NCBI GenBank assembly: GCA_964538615.1 | Contig: CAZIGK010000010.1 | Span: 15,880 to 79,879, forward strand | Direction: 5' to 3' | From: CAZIGK01 sp964538615 | GTDB taxonomy: Bacteria; Pseudomonadota; Alphaproteobacteria; Rickettsiales; RI-342 | DNA: 64,000 bases | The notes under the pieces: generated by a model | The model's input: only the letters and a program-made list of their open reading frames with translations | Told to the model about the DNA's origin: nothing | The model's database searches: none | Made by a program: the position numbers and the translations under genes | Shown: one piece after another, positions 8,973 through 17,067 of the stretch | Position numbering within the stretch: the stretch's first letter is position 1 | Layout: each line of letters begins with the position of its first letter

Positions 8973-10397
8973 CTACACCTCTTCTGCCGCCAACGCCTCG
9001 CGCAGACGGCTATTGCTATTCGCCACTTCCAGCGATTTTAATTTCCGATGCAGGGCAGACCGCTCCATGCCAATAAAGCTGGATGTTTTAGAGATATTCC
9101 CCCCGAAACGATTGATCTGTGCCTGCAAATACTGCCGTTCAAACAATTCCCGTGCTTCTTTCAGCGGCAGGCTCATAATATCTTCGCTTAAAGACGGCAT
9201 GTGCGCATGCGGGGTGGCGGCGGTATATTCCGGCGGCAGCATGGTAATCCCTATCGGTTCTTTCGCCTGCCCCGGCGCCAGAATCATCAGCCGTTCAATC
9301 AGGTTGCGCAATTCCCGTACATTGCCCGGCCAACGGTAGGATTCCAAAATGGCCACCACTTCATCGCTCAGTGTCCGGTTCGGCAATCCGGCGGATTCAG
9401 CAAACCGCTTCAGAAAAAAAGCGCACAAAGACGCAATATCTTCCCGTCTCTCTGCCAGTGACGGTACTTTTAGAGGCACCACATTCAGGCGATAATATAA
9501 TTCCTGCCGGAAGCTGCCGATTGCAATTTCAGCCATCATATCACGGCTGGTAGCGACAATAATGCGCACATCCACCGTCACTGGCTGACCGCCACCCATC
9601 CGCTCAAAACGTTGCTCCTGCAATACTCGCAAAATCTTTGCCTGTGTCTCCAGCGGCATATCGGCCACTTCGTCAATATACAAAGTGCCGCCATGCGCCC
9701 GCTCCAGTACGCCCAGTTTGCTGGCGCCACCCAGCATATTCTGGGTGTTTTCCACACCAAACAGTTCCTGCTCAATTTTTTCTGGCGCCATACTATGGGC
9801 GGATAATACCACAAACGGCCCCTCTGCCCGGCGGGACTGCTGGTGAATAATACGCGCCACCAACTCCTTGCCGGTTCCGGATGCGCCCGTAATAAACACC
9901 CGACTATTGGTCGGGGCTACTTTGGCAATGGCCTGGCGCAATTGCTGCATCGGCACGGACTGACCAACCAACTCCGCATGCACGCCGCTGCGCAGGCGTA
10001 ATTCCGCATTTTCCCGTTTCAGACGGGCAATTTCCAATGCCCGCTTTAACGTCAGCAGCAACTCGTCTTCTTCAAATGGTTTTTGAATAAAATCATAGGC
10101 ACCCAGCTTCATAGCGCCGACTGCCGCCTCCACATTCCCGTGCCCACTAATCATAATCACCGGCACGTCCGGGTATCGCTCCCGGATAATTTCCAGAATC
10201 CCCAACCCATCCAGCTCACTGCCTTGCAACCAGATGTCCAGAAACACCGCCGCCGGTACCCTCTCGGCCAGCGCCGCCAAAGCCGTATCGCTGGAATGCA
10301 CCTGCCGGGTTGTGTAGCCCTCATCCTGCAATACATCCGCCATCAGGGCGCAAATATCTTTTTCATCATCCACCAGCAAAATATCATAAGCAGCCAT
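8973..10397 (-). CDS. ntrX: NtrX-like sigma-54-type response regulator
   Basis: Three parts in order: receiver (residues 1-120; acidic pocket DD at 10-11, phospho-acceptor Asp54 in FLDIWLQG), AAA+ domain (Walker A GASGTGKE at 171-178, Walker B GGTLYIDEVADMP), and a C-terminal Fis-type helix-turn-helix ending near residue 460. The sigma-54 contact loop GAFTGA is missing and replaced by a shorter stretch around VENTQNMLGGASKLG, as reported for alphaproteobacterial NtrX proteins. I start it at ATG 10397 (MAAYDILLVDDEKD); the frame upstream carries unrelated sequence. No sensor kinase NtrY lies beside it, so its input is unknown from this window. Confidence 0.85.
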   Translation of the reverse strand: MAAYDILLVDDEKDICALMADVLQDEGYTTRQVHSSDTALAALAERVPAAVFLDIWLQGSELDGLGILEIIRERYPDVPVIMISGHGNVEAAVGAMKLGAYDFIQKPFEEDELLLTLKRALEIARLKRENAELRLRSGVHAELVGQSVPMQQLRQAIAKVAPTNSRVFITGASGTGKELVARIIHQQSRRAEGPFVVLSAHSMAPEKIEQELFGVENTQNMLGGASKLGVLERAHGGTLYIDEVADMPLETQAKILRVLQEQRFERMGGGQPVTVDVRIIVATSRDMMAEIAIGSFRQELYYRLNVVPLKVPSLAERREDIASLCAFFLKRFAESAGLPNRTLSDEVVAILESYRWPGNVRELRNLIERLMILAPGQAKEPIGITMLPPEYTAATPHAHMPSLSEDIMSLPLKEARELFERQYLQAQINRFGGNISKTSSFIGMERSALHRKLKSLEVANSNSRLREALAAEEV

Positions 10398-10551
10398 AGG
10401 TGCGTTCGCATCCTCATCGCAACGGTTGCATTGTGGCCATTTCGCCACGTCTGTTGCCTATATACAACAGTCGATGGGGCTTGGCAAAAACTTTCCCTCC
10501 ATCCAGCATGACTTTATACCACCAAATATGGCGTAAGTCCTGCCGGCATCC

Positions 10552-10567
10552 AACCGTATTTACGGTT
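10552..10567. promoter_or_regulatory. 16 bp palindrome upstream of motA
   Basis: AACCGTA and TACGGTT form a perfect 7 bp inverted repeat around TT, 62 bp before the motA ATG and 154 bp from the ntrX start, in the divergent intergenic region. The size and position suit an operator for a dimeric regulator of either gene. No known binding consensus was recognised, so the role is inferred from symmetry alone. Confidence 0.35.
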
Positions 10568-10629
10568 TCTTTGTTTTTATTGCGTATGCATGAGTTAGCT
10601 GAATTCACTCCCCATCCGGGTATCATCGC

Positions 10630-11496
10630 ATGACTTTTCTTATCGGCTTTGTCACCATTATTGCCTGCGTTCTTGGCGGTTACATCCTGCACCACGGCAA
10701 ATTGATCGTTCTCTATCAGCCAACGGAATACCTGATTATCGTCGGTGCGGCCATCGGGAGTATGATCATCGGGAACCCCGGTAAAGTGCTTGGTGGCTCG
10801 GTGAAAAACCTGAAGCTTCTGTTCAAGGCGGGGCCGTTCAAAAAGCAGGATTATCTGGATCTGCTGGCCATGCTGTTCACCGTATGCAAGCTTATGAAAT
10901 CCAAGGGGATGCTGGCCATTGAAAGCCATCTGGAGAACCCTGAAAACAGTAGCATTTTTGGCAAATACCATAGCTTTGTCCATCACCATCACGCGGTCGA
11001 GTTTTTGTGCGATAACCTGCGCATCCTCACCATGGGTGTCGATGATGTCTATGAAATGGAAGACCGCATGAATGATGAATTGAAAGTCCATCACGAAGAA
11101 GCACACCGCATATCCGGTGCCATTCAAACCATGTCCGAGGCTTTTCCCGCCATTGGTATCGTGGCGGCGGTACTGGGGGTTATCGTGACCATGGGTTCCA
11201 TCAATGAACCGCCGGAGATTCTGGGTGGTCTGATTGGTGCGGCACTGGTAGGTACCTTTTTGGGGGTATTGCTGTCCTATGGTTTTGTGGGACCCATGGC
11301 GCGCTATCTGGGCATCTATTTTGAAGATGAACATGTGTATATGGAATGCATTAAAACCGTTCTGCTTTCGCACATGAAAGGCAATGCGCCCATCATCTCC
11401 GTAGAGATGGCGCGCAAAAAAATTGGCAGTAAAGAAAAACCCACCTTCAAAGAACTGGAAGATGCCTGCAATAGCGCCGGAGCATCCTCTGAATAA
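10630..11496 (+). CDS. motA: Flagellar motor stator protein MotA
   Basis: Proton-channel subunit of the flagellar stator in the inner membrane. The 288-residue length is normal. Two membrane helices at the N terminus (TFLIGFVTIIACVLGGYIL and a second at about residues 33-50), a large cytoplasmic loop with charged residues, and two C-terminal helices around GIVAAVLGVIVTMGS and LVGTFLGVLLSYGFVGPMA match the family. motB follows after 42 bp. No other flagellar gene is in the window, so the stator genes are separate from the main flagellar clusters here. Confidence 0.95.
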   Translation: MTFLIGFVTIIACVLGGYILHHGKLIVLYQPTEYLIIVGAAIGSMIIGNPGKVLGGSVKNLKLLFKAGPFKKQDYLDLLAMLFTVCKLMKSKGMLAIESHLENPENSSIFGKYHSFVHHHHAVEFLCDNLRILTMGVDDVYEMEDRMNDELKVHHEEAHRISGAIQTMSEAFPAIGIVAAVLGVIVTMGSINEPPEILGGLIGAALVGTFLGVLLSYGFVGPMARYLGIYFEDEHVYMECIKTVLLSHMKGNAPIISVEMARKKIGSKEKPTFKELEDACNSAGASSE

Positions 11497-11538
11497 CCGC
11501 TAATCCCAATAGTTTTGACAGACGTAGCACCGGAAATT

Positions 11539-12483
11539 ATGGCCGAAGATTCTGAAAAACCCATCATCATCAAGCGTATCAATGTGGCTGGCCATGGCCA
11601 CCATGGTGGCGCGTGGAAAGTGGCGTACGCAGATTTCGTGACCGCCATGATGGCGTTCTTCTTGCTGTTATGGTTGCTCTCTACCACCTCGGAAGGGCAA
11701 AAAGACGCCATTGCGGACTATTTCACCCCTACGGTCGGCGTGAAAGACTCGGAAGGCATCGGCTTCAAAGGCGGTGAAATACCGGTGGATGAGGGGATTC
11801 GCAAAAGTGACCTGATGCCCATCGGCATTATACAGGGCGCCCCCCCCGTCGGAGAGTTGGCCAAAGACCCGGTACAAGTGGAGCGGGAATATCAGGAAGA
11901 TACAGAAGAGCTGGAAAAAACCAAAGCCGAGTTGGAAAAAATGCTGCAAAACCAACTGGGAGAGTTTGAGCAAAACCTGCTGATTGACATGACGCCGGAA
12001 GGCTTGCGTATCCAGCTCATTGATCAGGATAAACGACCCATGTTCCAGCCCGGTAGCGCCAATCTGGCCGATTATGCTAAAAAAATCCTCAGCCTGTTAA
12101 AGCCCATTCTTGTCCAGATTCCCAATAAAATGTCGGTCACTGGCCATACGGATAGCAGCAAATACGGCATCGCCAAGACCTATGGTAACTGGGAGCTTTC
12201 CTCGGATCGTGCCCTCACCACCCGCCGCTATTTAAGGGAAAATGGCCTTCCGGAAGATAAAATCGTGGTGGTTCTCGGCAAGGCGGATACCGAACATCTC
12301 ATTCCGCAGGATCCGGCAAACCCCATGAATCGCCGCATTTCCATGGTGTTGCTGCGGAAAAGCATCTATCCCTATGAGGTTCCGGTGACCGAGGATCTGA
12401 TGAAAGCCCCGAAAGCGACCGATACCTACGATTTCACCTTGCCACCTGCCGCCCCCAAAGAGCGTCCCTACGCCGCCCCTTAA
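11539..12483 (+). CDS. motB: Flagellar motor stator protein MotB
   Basis: Partner of MotA that anchors the stator to peptidoglycan and carries the proton-binding aspartate. The N-terminal segment KVAYADFVTAMMAFFLLLWL contains that Asp (residue 32) at the start of the single membrane helix. A linker with a charged coiled-coil stretch (about residues 120-145) leads to an OmpA-like peptidoglycan-binding domain with VTGHTDSSKYG and NWELSSDRALTTRRYL. ATG 11539 is preferred; a TTG at 11515 would add eight residues but has no ribosome site. The C terminus is Pro/Ala-rich. Confidence 0.95.
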   Translation: MAEDSEKPIIIKRINVAGHGHHGGAWKVAYADFVTAMMAFFLLLWLLSTTSEGQKDAIADYFTPTVGVKDSEGIGFKGGEIPVDEGIRKSDLMPIGIIQGAPPVGELAKDPVQVEREYQEDTEELEKTKAELEKMLQNQLGEFEQNLLIDMTPEGLRIQLIDQDKRPMFQPGSANLADYAKKILSLLKPILVQIPNKMSVTGHTDSSKYGIAKTYGNWELSSDRALTTRRYLRENGLPEDKIVVVLGKADTEHLIPQDPANPMNRRISMVLLRKSIYPYEVPVTEDLMKAPKATDTYDFTLPPAAPKERPYAAP

Positions 12484-12508
12484 CGTAGCATCCGGGTTAA
12501 ACCGCATC

Positions 12509-12545
12509 GGGTGCCGCAACGCGTTTGTTTGCGCTGTGGGCACCC
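12509..12545. terminator. Hairpin between convergent motB and dnaJ
   Basis: GGGTGCC at 12509-12515 pairs with GGCACCC at 12539-12545, with further partial pairing inside. It lies between the motB stop and directly next to the dnaJ stop, where a bidirectional terminator would be expected. There is no strong T run, so efficiency is uncertain. Confidence 0.5.
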
Positions 12546-13709
12546 CTATTCTTTCAGGTCGTCCCAAAACTCTTTGACCTTACTGAAAAAGCTTTCCGAT
12601 TCCGGGCTGTTTTTGTCGCTATCCTTATCAAACTCTTTCAGGATATCTTTCTGTTTTTTTGAAAGATTACGCGGGGTTTCAATCTGCGCATGAATATACA
12701 TATCCCCGCGCACAGCGGAGCGCATCACGCTCATACCCTTGCCACGCAAGCGGAACTGTGCGCCAGACTGCGTACCCGCAGGAATGGTCAGTTTAGCGCG
12801 GGTACCCTCAATGGTCGGCACCTCAATGGAGCCACCCAACGCTGCGGTGGTCATGCGAATCGGGACTTTGCAATGTAGGTCTGCGCCATCACGCTTGAAG
12901 AATGGGTGTGGGCGCAAAGAAAGGAAAATATAGAGATCGCCCGCCTGACCGCCACGCGAACCGATTTCACCTTCTCCAGACAGCCGAATGCGCGTACCAT
13001 CTTCCACCCCAGCGGGAATATTGACCGCCAGTGTTTTATCCTTGCGCTTGCGACCAGAACCGCCACAGGATTTGCAAGGGTCTTTAATCATCTGACCCTG
13101 ACCATGGCAGGTGGGACAGGTTCGCTCGACAGTGAAAAAGCCCTGCTGCGTGCGCACGCGGCCACGCCCCTGACACGTGGTACAGGTGGTGGGGCTGGTG
13201 CCTTTGGCGGCGCCGGAGCCATCACAGCTATCGCAGGCAACGGCAGTGGTGATGGTGATTTGGGCGTTTTTGCCTTTGAAAGCGTCTTCCAGCGAAATAT
13301 CCAGATTGTAGCGCAAATCCGCACCCCGGCTGGCGGCACTGCCACCCCCGTTGCCACCAGCACCAGCGCGACGTCCACCGCCCCCGCCCATGAAGTCACC
13401 AAACAGGTCATCAAAAATATCGGAAAAACTGGCGCCGCCGGCATTAAAATCATAGCCGCCACCCGCATTGCCGCCCCCGCCCTGTGTAAAGGCGGCATGG
13501 CCAAAACGGTCATAGGCTGAACGCTTCTGACTGTCTTTCAACACATCATAGGCTTCATTAATTTCTTTGAATTTTTGTTCAGCCTCTTTGTTGCCGGGGT
13601 TTTTATCCGGGTGGTATTGCATGGCCAGCTTGCGAAAGGCGCTTTTGATTTCCTTTTCATCCGCGCTGCGGGCAATGCCGAGGATTTCATAATAATCGCG
13701 CTGAGCCAT
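12546..13709 (-). CDS. dnaJ: Chaperone DnaJ (Hsp40)
   Basis: Co-chaperone that stimulates the DnaK ATPase and delivers unfolded proteins. J domain at residues 1-70 with the HPD motif in MQYHPDKNPG, a glycine-rich segment (GGGGNAGGGYDFNAGG and GGGGGRRAG), then a zinc-binding domain with four CxxCxGxG-type repeats (CDSCDGSG, CTTCQGRG, CPTCHGQG, CKSCGGSG), then the C-terminal substrate-binding domain. Starting at ATG 13709 gives 387 residues; the open frame upstream to 13799 is not conserved. It is downstream of dnaK, separated by a palindromic element of about 85 bp. Confidence 0.97.
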   Translation of the reverse strand: MAQRDYYEILGIARSADEKEIKSAFRKLAMQYHPDKNPGNKEAEQKFKEINEAYDVLKDSQKRSAYDRFGHAAFTQGGGGNAGGGYDFNAGGASFSDIFDDLFGDFMGGGGGRRAGAGGNGGGSAASRGADLRYNLDISLEDAFKGKNAQITITTAVACDSCDGSGAAKGTSPTTCTTCQGRGRVRTQQGFFTVERTCPTCHGQGQMIKDPCKSCGGSGRKRKDKTLAVNIPAGVEDGTRIRLSGEGEIGSRGGQAGDLYIFLSLRPHPFFKRDGADLHCKVPIRMTTAALGGSIEVPTIEGTRAKLTIPAGTQSGAQFRLRGKGMSVMRSAVRGDMYIHAQIETPRNLSKKQKDILKEFDKDSDKNSPESESFFSKVKEFWDDLKE

Positions 13710-13812
13710 GGAGAAATAATCCGTGTTTGTTATGCGGTCACGATGGGGATGCAAATGCAATCTGAAGAGAGAACAGCGTGCGCAGCCATCGCCACGCACG
13801 TGCTACAGGTCG

Positions 13813-13897
13813 TTTAGAACGTGTCGTAACGAGGTGTCTCATGGCCTGCAAGCAGCATGTTCTCGGCGCATTTTCCATCTCGTTACGATCCGGTTTA
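13813..13897. repeat. Palindromic element copy A between dnaK and dnaJ
   Basis: TCGTAACGAG at 13824-13833 and CTCGTTACGA at 13879-13888 form a perfect 10 bp inverted repeat. The left end TTTAGAACGTGTCGTAACG follows the family pattern TTAGAnnnTGTCGTCA. The right end begins at the dnaK stop codon (TAA at 13895-13897). It may act as an mRNA processing or attenuation hairpin between dnaK and dnaJ, or be a small non-autonomous mobile element. It is the shortest of the four copies. Confidence 0.55.
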
Positions 13898-15823
13898 GTC
13901 TTTTTTGTCGTCTTTCACTTCTTCAAAATCTGCATCGACCACGCCTTCTTCTGCGCTGCCGCCAGTAGAACCGGCCGCTGCGCCGCTGGCGGTATCGCCT
14001 GCTTCGGCAGAGGCATCCTGCTGGGCTTTGTACATCGCCTCACCCAGTTTCATGGCAGATTGCTGAAGTGCGCTGGTTTTCTCTTTAATGTCATCCACAT
14101 GTTCAGAGGCAACGGCGGCTTTCAGGGCTTCCAGATCCTTTTCGATGGTGGCTTTGTCAGCAGCCGGAATCTTGTCCCCATGTTCAGAGAGGGTTTTTTC
14201 CGTGCTATAGAGAATCGTATCCGCTGCGTTACGGGCTTCTACCAGTGCTTTACGCTCTTTATCCTTGCTGGCATTGGCTTCTGCGTCTTTCACCATTTTG
14301 TCAATCTCTGCATCAGAGAGCCCACCGCTGGCCTGAATGCGCACCTGCTGTTCTTTGCCGGTCGCTTTATCCTTGGCAGAAACATTCACGATACCGTTGG
14401 CGTCAATGTCAAACGTCACTTCAATTTGTGGAATGCCGCGTGGCGCAGGAGGAATCCCCACCAGATCAAACTGCCCCAGCAGTTTATTATCTGCCGCCAT
14501 TTCACGCTCACCCTGAAACACACGGATAGTCACCGCCGTCTGATTATCATCTGCCGTGGAGAAAACCTGACTTTTCTTGGTCGGGATGGTGGTGTTACGG
14601 TCAATCAGGCGGGTGAATACACCGCCCAGCGTTTCAATGCCAAGCGAAAGCGGGGTCACATCCAGCAGCAGGACATCTTTCACGTCCCCTTTCAGTACAC
14701 CCCCTTGAATAGCGGCACCAATGGCCACCACTTCGTCCGGGTTTACGCCTTTGTGCGGTTCGCGGCCAAAGAACTCTTTGACCACCTCAATCACTTTCGG
14801 CATACGGGTCATCCCGCCGACCAGCACCACTTCATCAATATCAGAAGCGGATACACCCGCATCTTTCAACGCGGCCTTACAGGGGGCAATGGTGCGCTGA
14901 ATCAGGCTTTCTACCAGAGCTTCCAGCTTGGCGCGGGTGAGTTTGAGGTTTAAGTGTTTCGGGCCGGAAGCATCCGCCGTGATAAAAGGCAGGTTGACAT
15001 CCGTTTGCATGGTGCTGGAAAGCTCAATTTTCGCTTTCTCTGCGGCTTCTTTCAAGCGTTGCAGCGCCAGCTTGTCCGAGCGCAGGTCAATGCCCTGCTC
15101 TTTTTTGAACTCGTCTGCCAGATAATCAATAATGGCCTGATCGAAATCTTCCCCACCCAAAGAGGTATCCCCGTTGGTGGACTTCACTTCAAACACGCCA
15201 TCGCCAATTTCCAGTACGGAGACGTCAAAGGTACCACCACCCAGGTCATACACCGCAATGGTTTTACCATCCTGCTTGTCCAGACCATAGGCCAGAGCCG
15301 CAGCGGTAGGCTCGTTGATGATGCGCAGGACTTCCAGACCGGCAATTTTTCCGGCATCTTTGGTGGCCTGACGCTGGGCATCGTTAAAATAGGCGGGGAC
15401 GGTGATAACCGCTTGCGTCACGCTTTCTCCCAGAAAGCTTTCTGCCGTTTCTTTCATTTTCATCAGGGTGAAGGCGCTGATCTGGCTAGGAGAATATTTC
15501 TCGCCATCCACTTCCACCCATGCATCGCCATTGTCTGCCTTCACCACGTGATACGGCAGCTTTTTAATATCACGCTGGATGGAATCATCTTCAAAACGGT
15601 GACCAATCAGGCGTTTCACCGCATAAAGGGTGCGTTCCGGGTTGGTAACGGCCTGACGCTTGGCGGAATCCCCCACCAGTCGCTCACCATCCCCCGTGAA
15701 GGCGATGATGGATGGCGTGGTACGGCGGCCTTCGCTGTTTTCAATGACGCGTGGCTGGTCACCATCCAAAATAGCGACACAGGAGTTGGTGGTGCCGAGG
15801 TCAATACCAATCACTTTGCTCAT
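13895..15823 (-). CDS. dnaK: Chaperone DnaK (Hsp70)
   Basis: ATP-driven protein-folding chaperone, 642 residues, normal. The N-terminal ATPase domain begins MSKVIGIDLGTTNSCVAILD and contains AVYDLGGGTFDVSVLEI near residue 195 and VLVGGMTRMPKV near 335. The substrate domain and helical lid follow, ending with an acidic tail around DADFEEVKDDKKD. dnaJ lies downstream on the same strand. A candidate RpoH promoter is located about 130 bp upstream of the ATG, and rpoH itself is in this window. grpE is not adjacent. Confidence 0.99.
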   Translation of the reverse strand: MSKVIGIDLGTTNSCVAILDGDQPRVIENSEGRRTTPSIIAFTGDGERLVGDSAKRQAVTNPERTLYAVKRLIGHRFEDDSIQRDIKKLPYHVVKADNGDAWVEVDGEKYSPSQISAFTLMKMKETAESFLGESVTQAVITVPAYFNDAQRQATKDAGKIAGLEVLRIINEPTAAALAYGLDKQDGKTIAVYDLGGGTFDVSVLEIGDGVFEVKSTNGDTSLGGEDFDQAIIDYLADEFKKEQGIDLRSDKLALQRLKEAAEKAKIELSSTMQTDVNLPFITADASGPKHLNLKLTRAKLEALVESLIQRTIAPCKAALKDAGVSASDIDEVVLVGGMTRMPKVIEVVKEFFGREPHKGVNPDEVVAIGAAIQGGVLKGDVKDVLLLDVTPLSLGIETLGGVFTRLIDRNTTIPTKKSQVFSTADDNQTAVTIRVFQGEREMAADNKLLGQFDLVGIPPAPRGIPQIEVTFDIDANGIVNVSAKDKATGKEQQVRIQASGGLSDAEIDKMVKDAEANASKDKERKALVEARNAADTILYSTEKTLSEHGDKIPAADKATIEKDLEALKAAVASEHVDDIKEKTSALQQSAMKLGEAMYKAQQDASAEAGDTASGAAAGSTGGSAEEGVVDADFEEVKDDKKD

Positions 15824-15949
15824 AATGTCATACCTTGTTGCGTTGCTGCGGACAAAAGCTCAAGCCTCACCGCCAGGCAGAGTGCGCGGCAGAGAAAAAA
15901 GGCATTTTTTCAATGGCTTTTGTCAGCAATGTTACGTTGCTGAAATTGG

Positions 15950-15978
15950 ATATAAGCGGTTTTTTACCAATTGCAAGG
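15950..15978 (-). promoter_or_regulatory. Candidate RpoH (heat-shock) promoter of dnaK
   Basis: On the minus strand CTTG (15974-15977) is followed after 17 bases by CTTATAT (15950-15956). This fits the alphaproteobacterial RpoH pattern of CTTG in the -35 box and CYTATNT in the -10 box. It lies 127-154 bp before the dnaK start with no gene between. The pattern match is seen in the sequence; control by RpoH is inference. Confidence 0.5.
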
Positions 15979-16020
15979 GGGGCGGGGCAAAAAACATCTC
16001 CCCCAAAGCGTGAGACAGAG

Positions 16021-16056
16021 AAAAGGCGCAGCGTGGATATTCGCTGCGCCTTTTTT
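16021..16056 (-). terminator. Terminator downstream of phoB
   Basis: AAAAGGCGCAGCG (16021-16033) and CGCTGCGCCTTTTTT (16042-16056) form a strong stem with an 8-base loop. Both flanks are A/T-rich, so the structure could work in both directions. It lies 28 bp after the phoB stop and before the dnaK promoter, separating the two transcription units. Confidence 0.85.
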
Positions 16057-16083
16057 GCGGTTCAGAAAGGTCAACAGGCTGTT

Positions 16084-16788
16084 TTATAAATCATCGCTAT
16101 TGGGGTCTTGCAGCGCGTACCCTGCGGAGCGTACCGTGCGAATCAAGTCACACATATCGTCACGGGTTTGCAGGGCTTTGCGCAAGCGGCGAATATGCAC
16201 ATCCACCGTGCGCAGCTCGACGTAAATATCGTGCCCCCACACTGTATCCAGCAATTGCTCGCGGGAGAAAACGCGCCCCGGATGTTCCATCAAATATTGC
16301 AACAAACGGAACTCTGTCGGCCCCAGATGCACATCCTGCCCTTCACGGGTAACGCGATGCGCCGCTAAATCCAGCTTGACCCCGGCAAATTCGATCTGCT
16401 TTTCCGCCAGCGCAGGGCGAATGCGCCGCAAAACCGCACGAATGCGTGCGGTCAACTCACTGGGAGAGAAAGGCTTGGTCATGTAATCATCCGCGCCACA
16501 GTCCAGACCACGGATACGGTCTTCCTCCTCCCCACGGGCAGAGAGCATGATGACCGGAATGTTCTTGGTGTCGTTGTTGCGACGTAGCTGCCGACAGACT
16601 TCTACCCCGGAGAGAGAGGGCAGCATCCAGTCCAGCACAATAATGTCCGGGCGTTTTTCTTCGACCATCATCAGAGCTTCCTCACCATCCATCGCGGCAT
16701 AGACGGTGAAGCCCTCTTTGGTCAGATTGTATTTTAACATGGTGACGATGGCTTCTTCGTCTTCAACCACCAGAATGCTGGCATCCAT
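16084..16788 (-). CDS. phoB: Phosphate-regulon-type response regulator PhoB
   Basis: OmpR-family two-domain regulator of 234 residues. Receiver: acidic pocket ED at 9-10, phospho-acceptor Asp53 in VLDWMLPSLSG, and Lys in MTKPFSP. C-terminal winged helix: LGPTEFRLLQYLMEHPGRVF, then DVHIRRLRKAL. The sequence matches PhoB more closely than other OmpR-type regulators, especially in VEVCRQLRRN and LGPTEFRLL. No phoR or pst genes are adjacent. A Pho-box-like site occurs at 32824 in this window. Confidence 0.85.
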   Translation of the reverse strand: MDASILVVEDEEAIVTMLKYNLTKEGFTVYAAMDGEEALMMVEEKRPDIIVLDWMLPSLSGVEVCRQLRRNNDTKNIPVIMLSARGEEEDRIRGLDCGADDYMTKPFSPSELTARIRAVLRRIRPALAEKQIEFAGVKLDLAAHRVTREGQDVHLGPTEFRLLQYLMEHPGRVFSREQLLDTVWGHDIYVELRTVDVHIRRLRKALQTRDDMCDLIRTVRSAGYALQDPNSDDL

Positions 16789-16918
16789 GCGGAACTCCTG
16801 AAAAATGATCTACCATCTTTCTGCTTAAACCTTGTTTGCTAACAAAGCGTTTATGCACCGCATGGTATGAGCCAAAAGCCGTTATTTCATAGAAAGAATG
16901 CGTTTGGCTGGCCTGACC

Positions 16919-17067
16919 CTAGATGGTGTCGTCAAATTCGCAGTGCACGGCGAAAATGGCTGTTTTGTGAGCAGCGGAGTGAGCGTACATCGTGGTACGT
17001 GACATGAGCAGCGCAGTAAAACTACCATTTGCAGCACGTAATAGTAGAATTTGACGACACTATCTAA
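16919..17067. repeat. Palindromic element copy B, 149 bp with 21 bp terminal inverted repeats
   Basis: The left end CTAGATGGTGTCGTCAAATTC (16919-16939) and the reverse complement of the right end, TTAGATAGTGTCGTCAAATTC (17047-17067), match at 19 of 21 positions. The interior is also an imperfect palindrome: GTGCACGG...GGCTGTTTTG on the left mirrors CAGTAAAACTACC...GCAGCAC on the right, centred on GCGTACATCGTGGTACGT. The whole element can therefore fold into one long hairpin. Its right end provides the TAG stop of the gene at 17064. There is no coding capacity. Confidence 0.75.

Noticed and set aside
13778..15943. Long plus-strand open frames (391 and 329 residues)
   Set aside because: Both are antisense to dnaK, whose low stop frequency on the opposite strand explains them.
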